A stretch of DNA of 64,000 nt from Dryas octopetala. Lineage: Eukaryota > Streptophyta > Magnoliopsida > Rosales > Rosaceae. The stretch is from the NCBI GenBank assembly GCA_963921425.1, contig OY992839.1:13247409-13311408 (forward strand). The letters are read 5' to 3'. The stretch's first letter is position 1, and the number at the start of each line of letters is the position of its first letter. Below are positions 12,580-25,236 of this stretch, piece after piece. Position numbers and translations under genes: made by a program. The notes under the pieces were generated by a model. That model had not been told where the DNA came from. It saw nothing but the letters and a program-made list of their open reading frames with translations, and searched no databases.

Positions 12580-15364
12580 GAACTGATATTGGAAAATGAA
12601 ATATTAGTACAATATTAATTGGTGGTGATGATCATATACTGGAGTTGTTCACTTTGTTTGGGTTGGAGTTGGAGAGGTTTAGAGGTTTGGTGGTGGTTGA
12701 CACTGGTTGTTCCTAAAGTTTTAGTTCACCTGCTTCTGCAGGTTACACATTTCTTGTATAATATTTCAAGTGTGTTGGGATGATTGGGATCAAGGTTTTG
12801 GGTCCATATGGCTGTATTTTCAAGGTGGATCTAATGGCCTATATAGAGAGAGGGAAAAACAAAGAAAAAAAAAAAAAAGTGGGACTCATAGGGGGCTAAA
12901 CTACCAAATCAACGTATTGCATAAATTTTGCCACATCGATGATTCCTTTGCAGGAATTATTTACCTATACATATATATATATATATATATAATTTACCTA
13001 GTTGGTTGTTTGGTACTGCTAGGATAATTACCTACTCATTAATTTCGCTCACCCAATGATTTAGCAGTAATTAGTGAATCCCTACTTCAGCTAAAAATGG
13101 ACAAATAATGTATATCAATCTAGCTAACGTCTTACCTCATATGAGGCAAAAACTTGTGGACAATATAATAGTAAGGCAAAAAAATAACAGTATATATGAG
13201 TAGTCTCACTATTGGAAATGTTGACTATAAATCCATAATTCATCCATGATTATGGAATTAGTTGATTATTCTTTAATTATTTTATTAAGATTAATTAGCC
13301 TTAAATGATGTGATTAAGTATAGATTATTTTCCTAGTTAAACATTTTATCTCTACTATAAATTCCTCCAAAATGGAGAAGAATACTATAACCTAATAAAA
13401 GGTTTTTTGTCACTCACCTTGCTTGTTAACATTAATTGCAAATGATAAGTGAGGGCCGGGGTGAGGATTGTTACCCATCTTAAAATTAACTAAAGTGCTA
13501 ATACCATGTTATACATAAAGTTTAAGTTATTAAGAAATGGGCCAATAATGTATATCAAAGTAACTAATGAGAGAGTCTCATTTGTTTCAATTTAATTAAG
13601 CCAATTTGAATCTTGTTAATTTATATAACGTAAAATACTAATTATATGTATATATACACACATGACTCGGTGAATAAATTTAGTGAATAATGCCACAATG
13701 TAATTAGTCACTTCCATTTTAATTTATGTTGGAAAATTTTAGTTTCTTGCTAGACTTATAAACCAAATAAATAATGGACATGTATACATGCCTGTATCAT
13801 TTATTAAGACTAATAAGAATGAACCCTTTTGTTCAATTTGTAAAAATGACATCTCATCTACCGCCGGATTGATAGGAGCAAACACCTCCTTGTTCTCATA
13901 ATTTCCAAACAATATTGGTGTTGACTCTAGAGATCTGAAAGGGATTTGCAATATTGCACTACAATTATAGCCTTTATTATCTAGGAGGTTCTATACCTCT
14001 AAAATCACTAACCGCGCCACCACGTAAGCCAATTCTCTTGTACAAGTCTAATTTCATAGAAGTCCTTTTTAGAATGAAATAGTCAAAGCATTAATAATAG
14101 AATTTAATAACGTACCCACAACATACAATCTTTTTTTAGTCATAAACTCAAACTTTTAATTTATTTATTTTTAAGTCACAATTAAAAAAAAATCAAGTAC
14201 GCAGCATTTAATACTATTCAAACTCAAGCATACCCAAATTTTAGTTTAATTTTTTTGAGATTTTTGGGTTTATGATATAGTCTTTAGAATTTAGGGCTAA
14301 AGTCCTAAAATCCTAAATATGAAGTCATACAACCTAAACTCTAAATACTTAAAATATAACTCTACAAGAATTATATACTGCATCATAACAAAATAAAGTA
14401 TAACTCTTTACATACTGCAGCATAACAAAATAAAATGTAATTCTGTGAAAGTTACATACAGCATAAAAAAAAATTATATATTTAGTTTAAGCCACTCATT
14501 GTGACTTAAAAACAAATAAATCGTTTACATTAATTTACGAGTGAAACTTACAATGTTTTTGTTGTTTTTTGCTAATTTAGTACTCTTAGTGACAATTATT
14601 ACCAAAAGAAACTTAACTAAGGACAACAAAATTACACAAAGGCTGTTGTATGGGGAAAAATTTATTTGTACAGACCATATCTATAATATACTTATACAAA
14701 TGAGTCTCAGTATTAGAGAAGTGCAGGCGGACACACAACAAGCCAACAAGGCCTGTAGAGTGTAGACTGTAGTGGTTATAACTCCCGCACTACTTTTTAA
14801 ACTCTCTCAAATATGTGGTAGATACTAGATAGCATGTGATAGTGGTGACCCCCCTATGTTTGGTTTTAAATTCCTCCTTCCCCTCCCAAATTGAAAAGTT
14901 TAGCTCCATCCTTGAAATGTGTTACACACATCATATAAAAAAATATTGTGCATGTAGCATTACTTGTCAATTAAAATCATCTCACTTTGTTATTGGTTTT
15001 TTTATTTATGTTTTTTTCTTTCTCTTTGTTAATTGGGTTACTTGCGAGTAGGGGTGTAAGATGGGTACATGTTGGCTTGACCATCTGAGTATTATGGTAA
15101 GAAGGGGTAAAGCTCATGTCTGAGCTATGTGACAAGATCTCGTAAACGTATATGCACTAAAATAACTCTTTAAGCTTCATCATTTTTGAGCTCAATAAAT
15201 TAAATAAGTTATAATCTCACCGAGTGTGTTTAATAAACATATTATGATACAAATTGAAGAATTTTATATTTGAAATAACGACAATATGGACAACTTATGA
15301 CCTAAATGTGAATCGGTCTATATCAATTTTTTAGGTCTAATAAAAAATTCTATTAAACCAAATA
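12580..15364. other. Gene-free AT-rich region with short repeats
   Basis: Holds the upstream region of the 12082 gene to about 12900, then a TA run near 12968-12990. 'CAAATAATGTATATCAA'-like words at about 13103 and 13543 flank a 0.4-kb stretch and may mark an old insertion. A stretch at 14119-14160 (CATACAATC ... AGTCATAAACTCAAAC) is the reverse complement of 31550-31590, so it is a dispersed repeat. No gene recognised. Confidence 0.4.
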
Positions 15365-15990
15365 TATTTAAGTAAATTATTCTAAAGTCCATTTTGCAAC
15401 CCTTATGATAAAAAAACTCACCTAAAAAATTGCAATAATAAATATGTCAACTTTGTACGAATAAAGGTCACGTTATATTTGCTTCCGTGTTTTTGGTGCC
15501 GAGCGCTCAATAAGTTTTTTTTTTTTTTTTTAAACTTGGCAAATTGCCATTGTCACTATGGAATTCAAATAGTTATTATCGCACAATGGCAATTAGTAAT
15601 AGTATAACATGGGACCCGTGTTATACAATTCAAATAGTTACTGTCGTACAGTGACAATTACCGAGCGCTCGATGAAAAAATTATAGGGTATAACCGATAT
15701 ACTGCCACGTGGTATAACCAATCCAACGTGTAAGGGTATTATTGGACGATGTGTTTATATTAATAAGGTATAATATTAATAATATCCACTCATAGTATAA
15801 CACATAGACTGGTTATACCAAGTGTCAATGTATCAGTTATACAAAATAATTTCTCCGCTCGGTGGATGGTACCGAGTGCTCGGTGAAGGTGTCAAACGCT
15901 TGACTCATTAAAGTGGACCGGCCTATCATTGTATTATTGCATGTAGACCGGCTGATCATGAGCTTTTCTGTTTTGGACTTATTAAAAAAA
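15365..15990. repeat. Copy A of a diverged direct repeat with GAGCGCTCG-type motifs
   Basis: Parallels copy B at 16225-16690 in the same order: 'GATAAAAAAACTCA-CTAAAAAATTG', 'TCCGTGTTTTTG', a poly-T or poly-A run, paired CAATGGCAATT/CAGTGGCAATT blocks, CGAGTGCTCGGTG, CATTAAAGTGGACCGG and CTGTTTTGGACTT. Copy A also contains the 175-bp MITE (15677-15851), which copy B lacks. Confidence 0.8.
15677..15851. mobile_element. 175-bp MITE (copy 1)
   Basis: The inverted ends are AAATTATAGGGTATAACCGA and, read inward from the right, AAATTATTTTGTATAACTGA. The interior includes CACGTGGTATAACC and its inverted counterpart. A second full-length copy, inverted relative to this one, is at 38769-38943, also 175 bp, and a partial copy lies at 2615-2706. 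Confidence 0.8.
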
Positions 15991-16224
15991 AAAAGCCTCT
16001 TATTTCTTTTGTCATTAATTTAAGCAGATTAATGTGGCTCATCATATGTTGACATGTATCATCTTTGGGGCCCGCTGCATTTTAAAAAGTTATGCAGCTC
16101 TGGTGAGACCCACAATTTAGCATTGACCAGTTAGAATTGTTAGTCGATGATCAACTTGTACATTGGGGATTTGATGTCTGACTATATTGTATCGAATAGT
16201 TTTTCCAATTGGTTGTAAAATATA

Positions 16225-16690
16225 TTCACAATTACTCTAAAGTTTATTTTACAAGCCTTAATGATAAAAAAACTCATCTAAAAAATTGAAATGATGAATA
16301 TGTCCACTTTGTATAAATAAAACTCACGTTATGTTCTGTTCCGTGTTTTTGACACTGAATGCTCGGTGGGTTTATTTAAAAAAAAAAAAGTGGGAAAAAT
16401 ACCACTATCACACAGTGGCAATTTATAGGGTATTTTAGCAATTTAAATAGCTACTGTTACACTGTAACAGTGATTGTCACTGTCTGACAATGATAATTTT
16501 AGAGTGCAAAATGACATTTTGCCGAGCACTGATGACCATGCCGAACACTCGGTGAGTTGTACTGAGTGTTCAATGATGGGGTCGAGCGCTCAGATCATTA
16601 AAGTGGATCGGTTAGTCACCGTGCTTTTGTAGGTGAGTCGTTCGATCACTGTTTTCGTTTTGGACTTTAAAAAAAAAAAAAAAACCCTAA
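16225..16690. repeat. Copy B of the diverged direct repeat
   Basis: Matches copy A (15365-15990) block by block. It lacks the MITE and carries extra CACTGTAACAGTGATTGTCA-type palindromic sequence around 16455-16490. It ends in the same TTTTGGACTTTAAAAA block. Confidence 0.8.
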
Positions 16691-19600
16691 AAATAATCAT
16701 CTCTAATTTCTTTCTTTCTTGCCGAAAATCTTCAATTTAAAGAGAGAATTTTTTGCCAAAGCAAACACCTAGAAGATTTGGAAATTCTTGATACTCTTCA
16801 TCAAACCCCGTAAAGAATCACTAAGCCTTATCGACTTGATTAGACCATTACAGACTCAAGTTTTGTTTTTGTTTTTTTGGAATGTTATTATCCAACACAA
16901 ACATAGACGATTGCACTTAAAGACAACCTCGTTAGGTGGAGAGTTAGGCCTAATTGTAGTAGCTCGACCTTATTGGGCCATTAAGCTAAGCTGGGGCCCA
17001 ACCTATTAAGCCAATTTTTTTTTTTTTTCTTAGCGGAAAGAAATTGTATAAAGACAAATAATTAAATTGTGGCCTAATTACATTAACACCTTCAAAACTA
17101 CAGTATGATCGGTTTTGCATTTTATCTCCTTTATTTGTTGACTTAACTCTACAACCTTTGACCTGTCTAATACTTTATCCAAGAAGTAAAATTTCGGTTT
17201 TGAAGAAATTTTCGATAGAAATTTCGATGAAAATTTTTACGAAAATTTCGATTTCGACAAAATTAGACAAAAACGATAGAAATTGCTATTAAAATATGGA
17301 AATTTTGACTGAAACTTGACCATATGTTTATTTAACATATTATATATTATATTGATAAAAAACATTGAAGAAACCAAATTATATAATAGGTTTCATGTGA
17401 TATAAGATAAATATAATGCGCGCTAGAGACAAATACTGTTAAATAAAATTAGTATAATGAATAAATAAAATTAGTATCTTTTTTATACTCTATAATATAT
17501 ACACTAACCCTAATATTAAACCCTATATACTCAATATTTTTTATGATATAAACCATATGATATAAGATGTATAAGATATTAGGATTTAGGCCCTTTAGGG
17601 TGTTTTTAATTATTTTTTATATAGAAATATATTAAGATTTTGGGTTTACAAAACAACTAAACTAAATCCTAAAAGAGCCAAACGAAACCCCAAATCCTTC
17701 TTTTTCTTTCCAATTATCCAAAGGCCCCAAACTCAAATCAACTCTAAAGCCTTTTTTTTTTTCTTCTCTTTTCTTCCTTTTTTTTTTTTTTAATTCCTTC
17801 CTTTTTTTTTTCTTTCCTTGCTTTTCCTTTTAAGATCCAAAACGTAATCTTCTTAATGTTGTTGGTTCCAACTTCCAAGAAACAGGATGTTCGTTGGTTA
17901 ATCAAAAGCCAAATTATTTTGTTATATAAATTTACAACAAGTCAACAATTACTGTGGCAATCTTATCACTTTAGCCTATTGTGAGAGGCTCAGAACTGTA
18001 CCCTATTCATATATAATATAACAATCAAAGTTTTATTCTCTCCTTCAATCTTTCCTCTTTTCATTGCCCAGACCTTACTGTAAGGTAAGGTTTTTTTTTT
18101 TTCTTTCCTTCATTTTTCCTCTTCGCCCGTGACTCTCTCTCGTCCTCTTCCTCCATAGTTTTCTCTCTCACACCCATCATCTTCCCACCCAGCACCAGCC
18201 CTTCCCCCCCGCCTCTCTCCCCCCCAACCCAGCCCATCCCTGACACACCCCCCTCATCCAGCCCTTCCCCGCCCCTCTCCCCCTAAACCCAGCCCCTCTC
18301 CCCCCAAACCCAGCCTCTCCCCGCCCCTCTTCCCCTAAACCCAGTAAATAAAACTCAAAATTTCGCCAAATTCGCCGAAATTTTGCCGAAAGAATTACGA
18401 AATATAGTGGGGTATCTCATGGGAAATTACATTAAATAACCTATTTTAATACCAAAATTTCTTTTTTAACCCTCCCCTCCCGCCTTTTTCCTTTTGGACT
18501 CTTTGACTCCAAATCGGACAAAACTACCCTCCCCTCCCTTCCCATTTCATTTCGATGAAAACAAGCCCGCACTCACCAGTAACCCTCATCTCCACCCTCA
18601 CCGACGGGTCTTCTGGTTCCGGCAACATCTTCTCACCGACGACCCCTACTCTCTCCCTCTCCTTCTTCCTCTCTTTCTCGATCTATGTTTCTCTCTCTAA
18701 GCCCAAAAGAAAACAAACCTTCAATCTTCACAAATCATACCCAAACCCACATACCATTTCTCATCTCCAATGGACCCACCAAAATTCCATAAATTGGCAC
18801 CCAAAAAATGAATTTTGATATCAAAATGGTAACCCAAAAAGAATCCAATCAGGAAAATAAAAAAAAATGAAGTCTTTTCTTCCTACCTGAAATTCGCTCG
18901 GTGCGGGCCTGGATTTGTTGTTTCATAAAATTCCGACATGATTTTGTTGTTTCAGATATGAAATTTTGACTTAAATTTGTTGTTGCAGATATGAAATTTT
19001 AATTTGGGTTTGATGTTCTAGATCTGAAATTTCGACTTGTTGTTCAAATTTGAAATTGGATTGTCGTCGACAAATTGTTGACAAATAATGATCGACACAT
19101 AATGCTACAACCACCTTAGATGGTGTTCTAGCCAATTCATTATATTCATTATTTTCTACCTTTTTTTTTTTTTTTTTTTACATTTTAATTGCAAACGTGG
19201 TGCCAAGTTGGCACCATGCAACCTTTTCTTTGATGCCATTTTGGAGATCACAATTTGTGTTTTTATCTCAAAACTCATTTAAAAATTTAATATTTTGAAA
19301 TTGCTAAAACATAAGTAAAAATTCAATTTAAAAAAAAAAAAAAAAAAACAGAAAAACACCCAAACCCCCTCCCCTCTCCGACGCATCCACCACTCTCTCC
19401 TCCCTCTCTCCCACCCTCCCCACTAGTTGGTCCGTAAATTAAATTTGGGGTTAAGGTATACTAGTGAATATAGGTAACTATAAAACAGTATATTGATATT
19501 GGATTTGAAAAATATCAAAACAATGAATTGTTTCAAGACCAACCCCCCACCTCCCTTACCAGCCAGCAACTCCCTCCATTTATCTCTAATCTCTCTCCCT

Positions 19601-20085
19601 AAACAAAAATACATGCTTAAGTAGAGAGTTGGGTCTTATAGGTTCCCAACTTCCCATCTAAACAATAAGCCTTATAAGAAGAGTAAGGAAGACGATATAC
19701 CAATTTAATAATTAGAAAAAAAAGAAGAAGAAGTAAATGACGAAGTTATAAATAAAATTGAAAAACCAAATTAAGTCCAAAATACGTTGATTTTAGTCCT
19801 AGGTCAAGTTCGCCCTAAATATGTTGATTGAGTCTAGGTCCAATGGATGGGCCTTAGCCTCATTCATTGGTGAGTCAGGTCCCAGACAAAAAAAATGTTG
19901 GGTCGTGGCAAAAAGCCAGAGAGCCCACCAGTTAAGGACTTTATGCATGATTCATCATTCATCTATTTATATTATGTCATAAATGAAAGATCATACAGTT
20001 AATTAGAAATAGACCCAATTTTAGAATGTTATTTAGACTAAAATCATATAAAAATTTAGATTTGTACTTAAATCCATTTTTAAGG
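16691..20085. other. Gene-free region with AAATTTCG arrays and pyrimidine-rich tracts
   Basis: 17190-17290 and 18355-18400 carry clustered AAATTTCG/CGAAATTTT words. 17750-17830 is T/C-rich, and 18120-18350 is a C-rich tract with repeated CCCAGCCC and CCCCTAAACCCAG words like those in the elements at 30161 and 58525. 19360-19410 and 19540-19600 are further C-rich patches. A short palindrome GGTGCCAAGTTGGCACC sits near 19200. Frames here are low-complexity and I accept none as genes. Confidence 0.45.
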
Positions 20086-20087
20086 CT

Positions 20088-20905
20088 AAAGTCCAAAAAA
20101 TGGACTTTTTAAATTTTTTGACTAATATTATCTCTTAAAATTAAAATAATTAATATCAATTAATTTTTAAAATTACGAAAGATAATATCCGTTAGGACAT
20201 TTTTAATTTTACATTTTTTAATTAAAATATTCAAGATTATCTAGTTTTTATGTTTTATAATTTAAAATATAAAAAAAATATCCGTTTAAATTATACAAAT
20301 ATAAAAAAAATTGCATTAACCCACAAAATCGAAAATAATCAAACAAGTAAGAAAAAAACTATATATAAGTATATTTCAATTGTACCAATACCTAGGTATA
20401 TATATATATATATATATATTGGTACATTTCAATTGTACCAATGCATATATATATATTCTCGATTAGGTGCACACATGATTCGAATGCTCGGTTTTCGCTG
20501 CTAATTGCTCGGTCATGTTGGTTCCTTTCCCAAGTTTTAAGGGTAAATCTCAATCTTCTCACCTCATCTCCTCCTAGGATATAAAATGCGCCTAAAATCC
20601 CAGAGTTAAACTATAACATAAACGCCGAGAAACCATTGATCGATTGATACAATTGAAATGTATCCATAAAGAATTTTTTCCTTGTTTGATTATTTTTTAT
20701 TTTGTGGGCTAATACATTTTTATTAGATTTATATAATTTAAATCCCACAATTAATTTTAGGATAATATGATAATATTAAGATATTATAATATGATAATAT
20801 TAAACTAGGATAATATTAAGATTTAAATATCATTAATTTTAGGATAATATTAGATATTTTTGAAATTAAAAACATCTGAACAATATTTTTGGACCTCAGT
20901 CAAAA
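20088..20905. mobile_element. AT-rich foldback element, about 0.8 kb
   Basis: The left arm (about 20088-20400) and right arm (about 20640-20905) are inverted copies. GCATTAACCCACAAAAT near 20312 pairs with ATTTTGTGGGCTAATAC near 20698, and CATTTCAATTGTACCAAT pairs with ATTGATACAATTGAAATG. The outer words AAAGTCCAAAAAATG and TTTTTGGACCTCAGTC also pair. A TA run lies inside near 20400. The borders are approximate and no target duplication was found. Confidence 0.65.
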
Positions 20906-21366
20906 ATAAAAAAGCATTAAGGTATGAGTGTAAGAGAAAAGAGAAAATTGGACTAGCCTGTGAATCACCCTAGATTAATTATAAGGCAGAATTTTGTACT
21001 TTCCTATAATTTGGGTTAAGTTCCACTACAGTTTTTGTAGTTTTAATTTTGTCAATTTCATCACTATATATAGTTTATTGATTATTGCAACTCAATGAAA
21101 AACCTTTTGTTTCGTCAATTTATTCGATGAAAATAACATGCGATGTGCACGATTCAATGAATTTTAAATAGTAATAATGAAGTTAAACCACCAAAAAATT
21201 TAAAATACTCTTGCTCATGAGTTGCCTTTGTATTTTCGTCAAAAAAATTGAAGAAATTAAGGGTATATTCTCGAATTGAAACAATTAAAAAATTATAGGA
21301 CAAAATTGACATAATTGAAAATGCAAAGATTAAAGTAAAACTTGGCCTAAATTACATGGGCCAAAA

Positions 21367-21585
21367 ACAAAAATTTAGCTTAAATCATAATGATGCAGAG
21401 GAATTCGAGAGTTAAACTCTCGGTTTAAAGGGAATCAAGTTTTTCACAACCAAACGATTTTTGTGGATATCGCAAACAAAAATTTAGCCTAAATCATAAT
21501 GATGCAGCAGGAATTCGAGAGTTAAACTCTCGGTTTAAAGGGAATCAAGTTTTCCACAAACCAAACGATTTTAATGGAAATTGCA
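21367..21585. repeat. Tandem duplication of about 109 bp upstream of the receptor kinase
   Basis: Two nearly identical units (about 21367-21475 and 21476-21585) share CAAAAATTTAGC-TAAATCATAATGATGCAG, GAATTCGAGAG, TTAAACTCTCGG, TTTAAAGGGAATCAAG and CAAACGATTTT. Each contains the palindrome CGAGAGTTAAACTCTCG. The few differences suggest a recent duplication. It ends about 590 bp upstream of the start codon at 22174, so it lies in the likely promoter. Confidence 0.92.
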
Positions 21586-22173
21586 CACAGTCTGGGCTCT
21601 CAATTAGTCAATTTTCAAGTCTTTCCCAGCTACGCGTTTTTGAACAAGATGGTCCTTTTAGTCAATCATGGGCTCCACTCCCAACACCCAATGAAGAAAA
21701 AGAAAGGAGAACTCAGAAGGAGTTTTCCTACAAACCCCAATTCAGACGTCAGAAGACTCAGACCACTCTTGTTTAGTCTTCGGTCACAGTCTTCCTGCAC
21801 TAGTCCCAGTCAACTCCACACCCAACACAACACTCCCAAACTACACGCCCAACATTTTTCTTCTCTTTCCCACAAATTCCCATTCCCCAAAACCCCACAC
21901 AAAAGTACAAAACACAGACATCTCTCTCTCTCTCTCTCTCAAAACCCTTAATATTATAAGCCTCTTCTTCTCTCTTCCTATCTATGCTCTCTGTCTGACC
22001 ACCTTCTTTCTTGGGTCTCCTACCCACCTGAAAACTGAAAGTCTGAAACCACATATATATATATATCTACAAATATGCATTAGTCCCTCTAATCTCTCAC
22101 ATGCCTTCATTTTTATAATTGAAAACGGGAAGTGCAAGACAATCTCTTATCTTTGCCACCACAGCCAGCAAAA

Positions 22174-25100
22174 ATGACCAGGTATGGGCAAAGCAGCTCT
22201 CTTTTCTTCTGTTTCTTCTATGTCTTCTTCTTCTTCTTCTTATTGTTTTGCTATCCTATGGTGTTGTCTCAACTATCCTCAAACCAAAAAACCACCATGA
22301 TCAATCTCTCCAACAGTCTAAACAGTAGTAATGTTCCATGGGATATCAAAAAGGAGCCAAACCCATGTTTATGGGAAGGAGTCATCTGCAACCACCCCAC
22401 AAATTCATCTGTCAATCAAATTTCTCTATCTGGGGTTTCTCTATCTTCCTCAGATTTTCTGCCCACTGTTTGCCAGATTGAGTCTTTGCAGACTCTTGAT
22501 GTGTCAAAGAACCATCTGAGCTCAATCCCATCTGGGTTTATCACTGGTTGTGGGAAGATAGATGGGTTAAAGCTACTAAATTTCAGTTTTAACAATTTGG
22601 AGGGTTCTTTGCCTACCTTTGTTGGTTTTTCTGGGTTGGAGTTCTTGGACTTGTCTCGTAATAATTTTAGTGGAACCATTAATTTAGAGTTAGATGGATT
22701 GGTTGGGCTCAAAAGCTTGAACCTTAGCATCAACCGTTTTAATGGGTCTGTTCCTACTAACCTTGGAAAATCCAAATTTTTGGAGAAGCTTGAACTTTCT
22801 ATGAATCAATTTCAAGGTACAATCCCTGTTGAAATTGTGGATTATCACAATTTGACTCTGATTGATCTTAGCGGAAACAAGCTTTCTGGGTCTGTTCCTG
22901 ATAGAATTGGAGAGCTCTCCAAGTTGGAGGTTTTGATTCTGTCTGACAATATTTTAACTGGGGAAATCCCACAAAGCCTTTCCAATATCACAAGCCTTGT
23001 GCGATTTGCAGCAAATTTGAACAAGTTCCGAGGTCCAATTCCTGGTGGAATTACAAAATATCTGAAAAATTTGGACCTAAGTTTCAATAGCTTAAGTGGG
23101 TCAATTCCCTCGGACCTTTTGTCGCCATCAAAATTGCAGACTGTGGATTTGTCTAGTAATACGTTACAGGGATCCATACCCGCTGATATATCGCCAGGAT
23201 TGGTGAGATTGAGATTGGGAAGCAATCTACTTCATGGAATGGTACCTTCTGCAACACTCCAAAACATGACATACTTGGAGCTGGAAAACAATAACTTGAC
23301 TGGATTGATTCCTCCTGGATTGGGTTCTTGCCAGAATTTGGCGCTGTTGAATTTGGCTCAGAATCACCTGACTGGGGCTTTGCCAGCGGAGTTGGGTAAC
23401 CTTAGTCATCTTCAAGTTTTGAAACTTCAATTTAACAATCTAGCTGGAGAAATCCCAAGTCAAATTACTCAACTACAGAGCCTGTCAATTCTGAATATCA
23501 GCGGGAATTCTCTGAATGGTTCAATACCACCTTCGGTTTCGAGCCTGCAGAAACTTATTAACTTGAATTTACAAGGCAACAATCTCAGTGGTTCCATACC
23601 CAACACTATTTACCAGATGAGTTCTCTGTTGGAACTCCAACTTGGTGGAAATCGATTAAGTGGTGATATTCCAAGGATGCCGACAACATTGCAGATTGCT
23701 CTGAATCTCAGCAGCAACCTCTTCAAAGGATCCATTCCAAGTACTCTTTCCAGGCTTGTTGGATTAGAAATCTTGGATCTCTCAAATAACAAATTCTCAG
23801 GTGAGATACCTACATTTTTTACTGAAATGGGATCCTTGACACAACTGTTGCTTTTTAACAATCAGCTCGCTGGAGTTATTCCAAAGTTTAATTCTTGGGT
23901 TATGGTTAACACCACTGGAAATAAGGGTTTGATTAACGCTACTACAACACCAACCAAATTGGAAAAGAAGGGAAAATCAAATGCTGTGACAATCGTTCTT
24001 GCAGTTGTTGCTGCTGTTTTTGTTGTAGGAGCGATCGCCATCCTTGCTATATCACTATCACGGCACAATTACAGGGTAAATGATGAACAACTACAATCAA
24101 GGGAAGATCTTCCCCTTCCTGAGGTCCTCCAAGGCAATCTCTTAACTGCAAATGGAATTCACAGATTAAATATCGATTTCACTAAAGCCATTGAAGCAGT
24201 TGCTGACCTGTCAAACATTGTGCTGAAGACTAGGTTTTCAACTTATTACAAGGCGATCATGCCATCTGGATCAAGCTACTTTGTCAAGAAGCTTAACTGG
24301 AGTGACAAGATATTCCAATTTGGCAGCCATGATAGATTCGCAAATGATCTTGAGGTCTTTGGGAAACTAAGCAATTCCAATGTCATGACTCCTTTGGCCT
24401 ATGTTTTGACTGTTGACAATGCTTATCTGTTCTATGAATTTGCTCCAAAAGGCACCCTTTTTGATGTTCTTCATGGTAGCTCGAGTACTGACATGGATTG
24501 GGCAAGTAGATACAGTATTGCAATTGGAGTAGCTCAGGGTCTTGCTTTCCTTCATGGGTGCACCTCGGGTCCAATACTCCTCCTTGACCTGTCAAGCCGA
24601 AGCATTTTGCTTAAGTCCCTCAAGGAGCCTCTGATTGGAGATGCTGAGCTTTGTAAGGTGATTGATCCCTCAAAGAGCACTGGAAGCCTTTCTACTGTTG
24701 CTGGATCTGTTGGCTACATCCCTCCAGGTCAGGAACTCTGTGACTTCATCTTGCAGTAACAAAGACTTCTCATTATAGTGCCTATTTACCCCTAGTTAAA
24801 TTCATTCTTGCCCTTTTGCTCAATAACTTTCTGGATTTAAAGAGTACTTCCCATAATTAGTAATTCGAATTTCACCATTAAATGAGTTTCTGTCTTGTCT
24901 AAATCTTGTCTCTGTTTTGTGGTTGCAGAGTATGCTTACACTATGAGGGTAACAATGGCCGCAAATATCTACAGCTTTGGGGTCATTCTGCTGGAACTTC
25001 TGACAGGAAAGCCCGCAGTGAGTGAGGGAACAGAGTTGGCCAAGTGGGTATTAAGTAACTCAGTGCAGCAAGATAAATGGGATTGCATTCTTGATTTCAG

Positions 25101-25236
25101 TATCAGCAGAACTTCAATTGCTGTCAAAAGCCAGATGCTTGCAGTACTGAAAGTTGCTCTTGGTTGTGTTAGTGTATCACCAGAAGCAAGGCCAAAAATG
25201 AAGAGTGTGCTTAGGATGCTCCTCAATGCAAGATAA
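22174..25236 (+). CDS. LRR receptor-like kinase with atypical, probably inactive kinase domain (2 exons, 953 aa)
   Basis: Plasma-membrane receptor-like protein. Exon 1 is 22174-24727 and exon 2 is 24929-25236; the GT-AG intron joins GYIPP to EYAYTM. The start is the ATG at 22174 (MTRYGQSSS ...), followed by a very hydrophobic signal segment. About 20 leucine-rich repeats (N-x-L-x-G-x-IP type) span residues 85-585, preceded by a capping region with WEGVIC. The transmembrane helix is near 603-630 (AVTIVLAVVAAVFVVGAIAI). The intracellular domain has the VKKL lysine, but the catalytic loop reads LLLDLSSRSILL instead of HRDxxxxN and the DFG position reads GDAELC, so phosphotransfer is doubtful. 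That pattern and EYAYTM resemble the PXC3 (At2g41820) group. The gene converges on the E2 gene at 25957. Confidence 0.93.

Noticed and set aside
22132-22173. Longer N-terminus of the receptor kinase from position 22132
   Set aside because: The codon there is GTG; the first in-frame ATG is at 22174 and directly precedes the signal segment.
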